64,000 nt of DNA from Paulownia fortunei (lineage: Eukaryota > Streptophyta > Magnoliopsida > Lamiales > Paulowniaceae): NCBI GenBank assembly GCA_019321725.1, contig CM033120.1, forward strand, positions 7,259,694 through 7,323,693, read 5' to 3'. The position numbers and the translations under genes were made by a program. Positions 59,111-64,000 of this stretch are shown here, piece after piece. The notes under the pieces were generated by a model that saw nothing but the letters and a program-made list of their open reading frames with translations, made no database searches and was not told the DNA's origin. The number at the start of each line of letters is the position of its first letter. The stretch's first letter is position 1.

Positions 59111-59629
59111 TAGGGGTGTTTATTCGGTATAACAAATTGAATCAAACTAAAATTTGGGTAAATAAAAAATTTTGCATGCCAAAATGCTATACCAAATATT
59201 GAACTGAGTTAATCTGTTTGGTTCGGTTATTACTGATTTTTTTTTCAATTTTTTGATTTGATAGTTTGGTTGATCAATTTTTTTAGAGTACCAAAAAATA
59301 ATAAAATAGTTAAAAAAAAATAACCAATCATATTGTATTTTTTATTTTTTATTTTTTGTTTTATGAGTTAAAAAATATACAATAATGTAAAAATAATTAA
59401 TAAATCAAAAATATTATATAAAATAACTTATAAAATACGTAAAAATTCTTGTTCGATATTCAGTAAAGCTCGGTAAACTAATATTATTGAAATCCAAAGC
59501 CGAACCGAATACCAAATTTTTATAAAAATAAAACTAACACCAAATCGAATTTACAGTTTGACTTTGGTATATATCATTTTCAGTTTAAATTCAACTCAGC
59601 CGGTTTATAGAACTGCGAACAACATTATA
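59111..59629. mobile_element. MITE-like unit with TTCGGT words, nested in the TIR element
   Basis: It starts TAGGGGTGTTTATTCGGT, a beginning typical of plant hAT-type MITEs. It has TTCGGTTATTACTG near 59222, complementary words (CCGAACCGAATACC near 59501) towards the other end, and stops near GCGAACAACATTATA. The right terminus is only a rough complement (GTTGTT against GTGTT), and no 8-bp duplication is evident. Confidence 0.38.
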
Positions 59630-60236
59630 AAAGAGTAAAGTGAATAAGAATTAAAAAAGATATGGTAGATTAGGTTTAATAATGAATTTGTAAAATATGT
59701 CTATTGCGAATAAATTGAATCTACCTCACAATATCTAATCTAATTAAATTCAAAGTTAATCTTAAATTAACATTGGTTTTTTTATGTCAATTGAAAGATA
59801 CATTCCACCATCGTATTTTTAAGTTTGATTATTCTACCTTTTCAAAAAATGAAACTAAACAAAACCTATATGTCAAAATGCATTCATGAAAAGACATTGC
59901 ATGATTGTTTTTTTTCACTAATACATTGGATTGCATTGATGAAAATATTTTTTTGTAAATTTTTAATTTTTTCTTTTCGGTTTATTTATAAGTAGATGGC
60001 TGTAAAACAAGTTTTTTTGGCTGAAAAGCAGGTTCCTTTTGAAAAAATGAAATTCCACCCATTTTCCCTCCACTTTGGTGACTTAATAGTGCAAATAATT
60101 TTTCCCATTCAAAATTTAACATCGGGACTAAAATAGCAACTAAAATCATATATAGGACTAAATTTTGATTTTTTTCGAAGCATGGTACCAAATAGCAACC
60201 CCCTTGAAATGTAGGACTAAAAACATTTTTCTTGCC

Positions 60237-62074
60237 GTTAAGAAGTTGAAGTTTAATTAAAACTATTTAGATTGATAGTGATGTAGTGTGTAGTTAGGGT
60301 ATAATTTTACTAGAGGGAAAGTCACTGCTCCTTGGAATTGATTCCTTCCTCAAAGTTGCTAAAAAGCTAGTTCCTACCTGCAATATAAACAGATGGTTAA
60401 GGACACTAGGGTTGTCCTGGGGAAAATCCTAAGATGCTTAAGTCAGTACATGTTTTAGAGAAAAAGAACAAAAACTAAATTTAAAGTTGTAAAGTGCATA
60501 ATGAATCGTGTACCTTATAAAATGGCATGAAGTGGGTATTTATAGTTGCTTATAGTGGGACATGGCTGAGATGGGCCCTTTATATATTTAGGGCCTCGTG
60601 GCCAAGATGCCCTATTGTGCTAGGATGTAAGAGTCTGTGGCTCAATTTTAATATACCCAATATAAGCCCCCACCTCACGGACAGGCTATGAAGCATAATC
60701 TGGCTAGGAGTTAAGTAATTGAGTAATATAAGTTCTCTTGTTTATTTTCTTATTCTTTTGAGTCAGTCATGTTTATAATCATGGGTAAAGTGTATGTGGA
60801 ATGTGAAAATGCCTCAGCTGGGGGATCGGTGCACGAGGAGCATGATAGTGGTGCCACCATCTCGGGCTTGGTAGATGGCGAAGTGGAGTGTGGGCGAGGC
60901 CATGCCTCACCCACCTTGCCTGCTAGAGGCACGACTTCCTCGACTGGGTGAATTGGGGCCTCACCAGGCCGAGGAGATCATACATTTGTACGGGGCTTTA
61001 CATCACGTGGTCGGGACACATCTAGCCTAGTCTTTTCTATTTTGGGTTATTTTCTATGCCCTTCAGTAAGTGAGATAGGTAGGGGGTCAGTATCTATGAA
61101 GTTTCTCAACCCCTCCCCTCCCCTCCCCCCCAATTTGATTGAGGTGGTTATAGGTTTGCTTAAGTATATGTCTGATTCCGTTAGGAGATTGAGTCTCCGG
61201 GTAGCTTCTCCAACTGGTATGCGAGTTGGGGTCTTAGTGAATCTAAAGATTCGGATACAGTGTAGCTTTTGTTCAGAGGTCTTTCCTCCATTAGGGGTTC
61301 AAACCTTTATCATCTCTGAGATAGAAATGCGACTGTGTAAAGTATCACTCTGTAATAATTGATATTAAGTTATAATAAATTTATTGTTATTTAATTAAAT
61401 CATATCATGTATATCTAGTATCTCTTATATTATATTGGCGTGATTTGTATTGTGCAAATGGGTACAATTCCACAGCTACACACATACGACGAGGCATTCT
61501 ATTAGGGTAATTAGAAATATACTTGACAAAATAACTGTTAGGCAGATGGGCGAGCTCAATATTGATTTTTTTAATTAGATAGCCCCATTGTGAAAGAAAT
61601 TTAAAGTAATTTGTTATTTTGGTTTATTTGGGAGCCATATGAGCTTAGTTCACTTGAGATTGTGTATCTTGGACCATTATGTCTTACATTAGTGTGGAGA
61701 TCACCATGTTTATTGATCCACTTTTTATCATAAAGATCCATCATCCATAATGAGTCATGTGGCAATTTGATATGAGATAATGTATTCCTCCGAACATACC
61801 AACATGTGATGCAACATTGCATGACTTAGACTGTAGAGGACGTGCTGGACAGGATTGGGCTTGCTTTCACTGGAAGTATGTATGGGCAGATAAACATCAG
61901 CTCATTGTGAGCACCCCTTTGAGAATAATCCCACAATACTGATGCTGGATATGTGTCGCGGTATGATAACATTACACGACGCCTAATATCACTTACCCAC
62001 TTGACTCTGCGTGAGGGGTACCAACCTTCGGACTCAGTTTTATGGGACACTATGGTACCTATATTTAGAGTACA
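60237..62074. other. Unassigned region with higher GC patches
   Basis: No gene or element is recognised with confidence. A segment near 60390-60450 (CCTAAGATGCTTAAGTCAGT) and the TATTTATAG words at 60538 resemble LTR or promoter-like DNA of plant repeats. The 60810-61030 stretch is GC-richer than its surroundings. Open frames of 60-106 codons occur (60769-60951, 61042-61362), overlapping in opposite strands or without recognisable domains. The sequence 61600-62070 is of mixed composition and could be coding remnants of an unknown element. Confidence 0.4.
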
Positions 62075-62423
62075 TGTAACAACCCTAATTTCTCACTCAA
62101 TTCCTGTTAATTTCATCAAGAACTTTGTTACATTTCATATATAATTGCCTAGCTTAAGATTAGTTTGATATAATTAAAGATTCAAAATGAGCTTGCGACT
62201 AGGTCAATGAAATGAAAGATTCAAAAGTTTCCACGAAAATGTTCAAGTTCAATATTTCCAAGTCAAAGATTTAAGTTCAAAGTTTTTTTTTTAAGTTGAT
62301 GTCCAAGTCCAAGGTTTTCAAATTAAAACCTTTTTATGTTTTCAAAAAAAAAAGGGATACTTGATCATTTTTTACACAACAAGCATTCATGCATGGGTTA
62401 CTTACTGAGCTTGTTGAAAGCTC

Positions 62424-62482
<59 letters not shown>

Positions 62483-62833
62483 GGTGATGATATCCAGGAG
62501 ATGGAATGAGATGGCCCAGCGCAGTGACTTGCCCATTGTCTTACATTATTAAATGAACTTCCAGTTTTAAAACCTTTAGACATGTTTATTATGGGTTTCA
62601 CTTCCTTAAGATTTTGAGAGATAATATTTTGAAATTAAATTCTTTTTCTTTTTCTTTTTCGTTACGTGGAGTTTTGAAAACTTGGTATTTTATAATTGTT
62701 AAATGATTATTCCTAGTTTTCCTTTAAGCAAAGAAAGTTTTAAATCTTCCACATTTTTAAAGAGTAAACTTTGTTCATATTTAAATTCCGCATATATATA
62801 ATTTAAGAAAATATCAATAGGTATTAAATTTTG
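62075..62833 (+). repeat. Candidate chromovirus-like LTR
   Basis: It starts TGTAACAACCCTAATTTC, a start common in plant chromoviruses, and is followed 759 bp later by an initiator-Met primer-like site. It contains a 52-bp TA microsatellite. The expected CA end is not seen (ends ATTTTG), and no second LTR is in the window, so this is tentative. Confidence 0.45.
62427..62478. repeat. (TA)26 microsatellite
   Basis: Fifty-two bases of pure TA repeat, the longest simple repeat in the window. Confidence 0.92.
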
Positions 62834-62851
62834 TGGTATAAGAGCGCTCAA
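62834..62851 (+). other. Candidate primer-binding site (initiator-Met tRNA)
   Basis: TGGTATAAGAGCGCTCAA resembles TGGTATCAGAGC followed by a family-specific tail. The position right after a TGTAAC-type LTR fits. Confidence 0.5.
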
Positions 62852-63144
62852 GTTTTTAAATCGGTTCTGTAGACCTTAAATTAATTTATTTTTTTTTAAA
62901 AAGAAGTTTTGGCTATGAGTCATGTTGCAGGCGTGTTCTCCTCTATCACCTGGTAAGTGTTTGAGATTGTATGTTGTCATTTGTTTAAGAATTTAAAGCA
63001 TTTGTATATTGTGCCTTGCACAATTATACTGCCTATCTGTTAAGGTGATTCCATATGATTGGGATCTTATTTGCTAGTTGGTTGGGATAGTAAAAAAAAC
63101 TAATCACGCTAGTAAGAATTAATGCTTGATGTACCATCGTAATC
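62852..63144. other. Putative leader of the 62075 element
   Basis: About 290 bases with no recognised gene. They could be the leader of the candidate LTR element. Confidence 0.35.
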
Positions 63145-63504
63145 ATGGTAACTCATTTCTCATATATGGACGTTAATTGTATAGGTATGAGGCTTATTAT
63201 AACCCCAACTAAGAAGGAATTGAGAGTGCATTCAGACAGAACACATAAACTCATGACTTATAAGATGAAACCATATCACATCTTGCCCCAACATTTCAAG
63301 GAGATGTGGAAAAGTGATCACCTAGCATTCATAAGTCACAAGACTCAACCTAGGTTACGAGAGATAGCAATATGGAAGGAGTCACTACCCCCTGTATTAC
63401 AAAAGATATTTGAGGATACGCGGGATCAAGTAGGAAGGAACTATAGAGTTTATGTGATAATGGAAACAATGTTGGTGAAATGGGAAGGAGAGACACAAAA
63501 GTAA
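63145..63504 (+). CDS. Hypothetical 119-codon open frame
   Basis: ATG 63145 to TAA 63502, open and longer than chance frames nearby. The product is basic and rich in Lys, Thr and His, with no signal peptide, membrane segment or zinc motif. I recognise no family. By position, downstream of a candidate primer site, it could be the start of a gag-like gene, but it shows none of the usual gag motifs. It may also be a chance frame. Confidence 0.25.
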   Translation: MVTHFSYMDVNCIGMRLIITPTKKELRVHSDRTHKLMTYKMKPYHILPQHFKEMWKSDHLAFISHKTQPRLREIAIWKESLPPVLQKIFEDTRDQVGRNYRVYVIMETMLVKWEGETQK

Positions 63505-64000
63505 GCTAAGAAGACGGTGTTCCTAAGTTTGAATTCTAGTTATCAGAACTTGAGGTTTAGTCTGAGGGGAAATAGTTCACTAGTTCACAAGGGATTTGTT
63601 CTAGAGAATCTATTCTCAAAGGTTATAATCAATACTTGTTCTAATCAGAATGCTCACATTAGGAGTTAGATAGAGGAGAAGGTTGACGAGTAGTTATATA
63701 AAATAAGATTCCTTTATGTAATACTTGAAGCTTTGCATATTTTTGAAATGAATATGATGACATGTTATTTGCTTACTAAGTATGAGTTATATTTTTCTTG
63801 TTTTATCATGCGTGATACCACCTAGTTCTATAGAAGTACTAAACGTTAAGCTAGTCGCATCACTCAAAATATAAGTTATGCTTAGTGCCTAGTGCTATAG
63901 AACCTCATGGACTGAAATTAATTTTCAGTCAAGAATAATGGTCTCTCGCTCAACTAATCAGGAAGAGACCTCACATGCTAGGAACGATGGGAACATCCCT
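63505..64000. other. Unassigned right end of the window
   Basis: Mixed AT-rich DNA without recognisable motifs or long frames. Confidence 0.35.

Larger units (their letters stand above)
58632..60236. mobile_element. Non-autonomous element with long terminal inverted repeats
   Basis: The left end (GAGGAAAAAATGCATTTTTA...) matches the complement of the right end (GGCAAGAAAAATGTTTTTA...). The match continues inward for roughly 200 bp with indels: ACCATGCTT at 58684 against the complement at 60178, AAATTTAGTCC, ATGGGCGGAA against ATGGGTGGAA. No transposase is present. Long TIRs with AT-rich content suggest a Mutator-like MITE. A 9-bp duplication is not clear (AGCAAATAA against GTTAAGAAG), so the family stays open. 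Confidence 0.65.

Noticed and set aside
60750..60951. Two 60-codon frames on opposite strands
   Set aside because: They overlap almost fully and come from a GC-richer patch; neither has a domain.
61042..61362. 106-codon frame as a gene
   Set aside because: No recognisable domain, atypical composition with a poly-Pro/C-rich stretch and no support from context; left as unassigned.
61595..62144. Several 63-74 codon frames on both strands
   Set aside because: They are short, overlap one another on opposite strands and show no family match.
1..64000. CRISPR arrays, rRNA genes or bacterial operons
   Set aside because: No regularly spaced repeats, no rRNA core sequences and no bacterial gene layout; the content is plant repeats.
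1..64000. Integrated plant pararetrovirus
   Set aside because: All RT regions belong to copia (YVDD with upstream integrase) or Athila gypsy (FMDDF with downstream integrase) elements bounded by LTRs; no movement-protein or capsid motif of that virus group is seen.

Overview
The window is AT-rich plant nuclear DNA, most likely from a eudicot. It is almost entirely a deep nest of LTR retrotransposons plus a few DNA transposons. No intact host gene was found. The plant assignment rests on three element types seen together: Ty1/copia elements primed by initiator-Met tRNA, Athila-type Ty3/gypsy elements primed by tRNA-Asp, and a BED-zinc-finger hAT transposon. The only clearly host-derived coding sequence is an intronless, broken copy of a cytokinin-activating LOG gene (26897-27549). 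It is carried inside one of the Athila-type elements.

The nest can be dissected from LTR ends and target-site duplications (TSDs). An old minus-strand copia (E, 45712-47703) was entered by a minus-strand Athila element (O). The LTR of O lies at 44104-45711. Its body is now split into 42917-43824 (gag, protease), 31295-31637 (protease to RT linker) and 2146-3586 (RT, RNase H). Three plus-strand copia insertions broke O: LTR copy A (61-2145), element B (3587-31294, TSD TTATC/TTATT) and element C (31638-42916, TSD AATAA/AATGA). Element B was itself hit twice. A young copia, I (3931-12526, TSD ATTAG), sits in its 5' LTR. A 10-kb Athila-type element, F (20808-30870, TSD GATTG), sits in its 3' LTR and carries the LOG copy. 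Element C was hit by a 3.3-kb hAT transposon (36651-39983, 8-bp TSD ACTCCAAC). To the right, minus-strand copia D (47704 to about 56935) lies in E.

From about 56936 to 64000 the structure changes. There is a direct duplication of AT-rich DNA (56959-58507), then a non-autonomous element with long terminal inverted repeats (58632-60236) that holds a second MITE-like unit. About 1.8 kb of unassigned DNA follows, then a candidate chromovirus-like LTR with an initiator-Met primer site (62075-62851), followed by one unrecognised open frame (63145-63504).

All transposon genes are damaged by stops, frameshifts or deletions. The best preserved are the gag-pol of element I (one frame, four stops, RNase H deleted) and the hAT transposase (two stops, one frameshift). 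Related elements lie on both strands, so read-through transcripts could pair. That last point is inference only.
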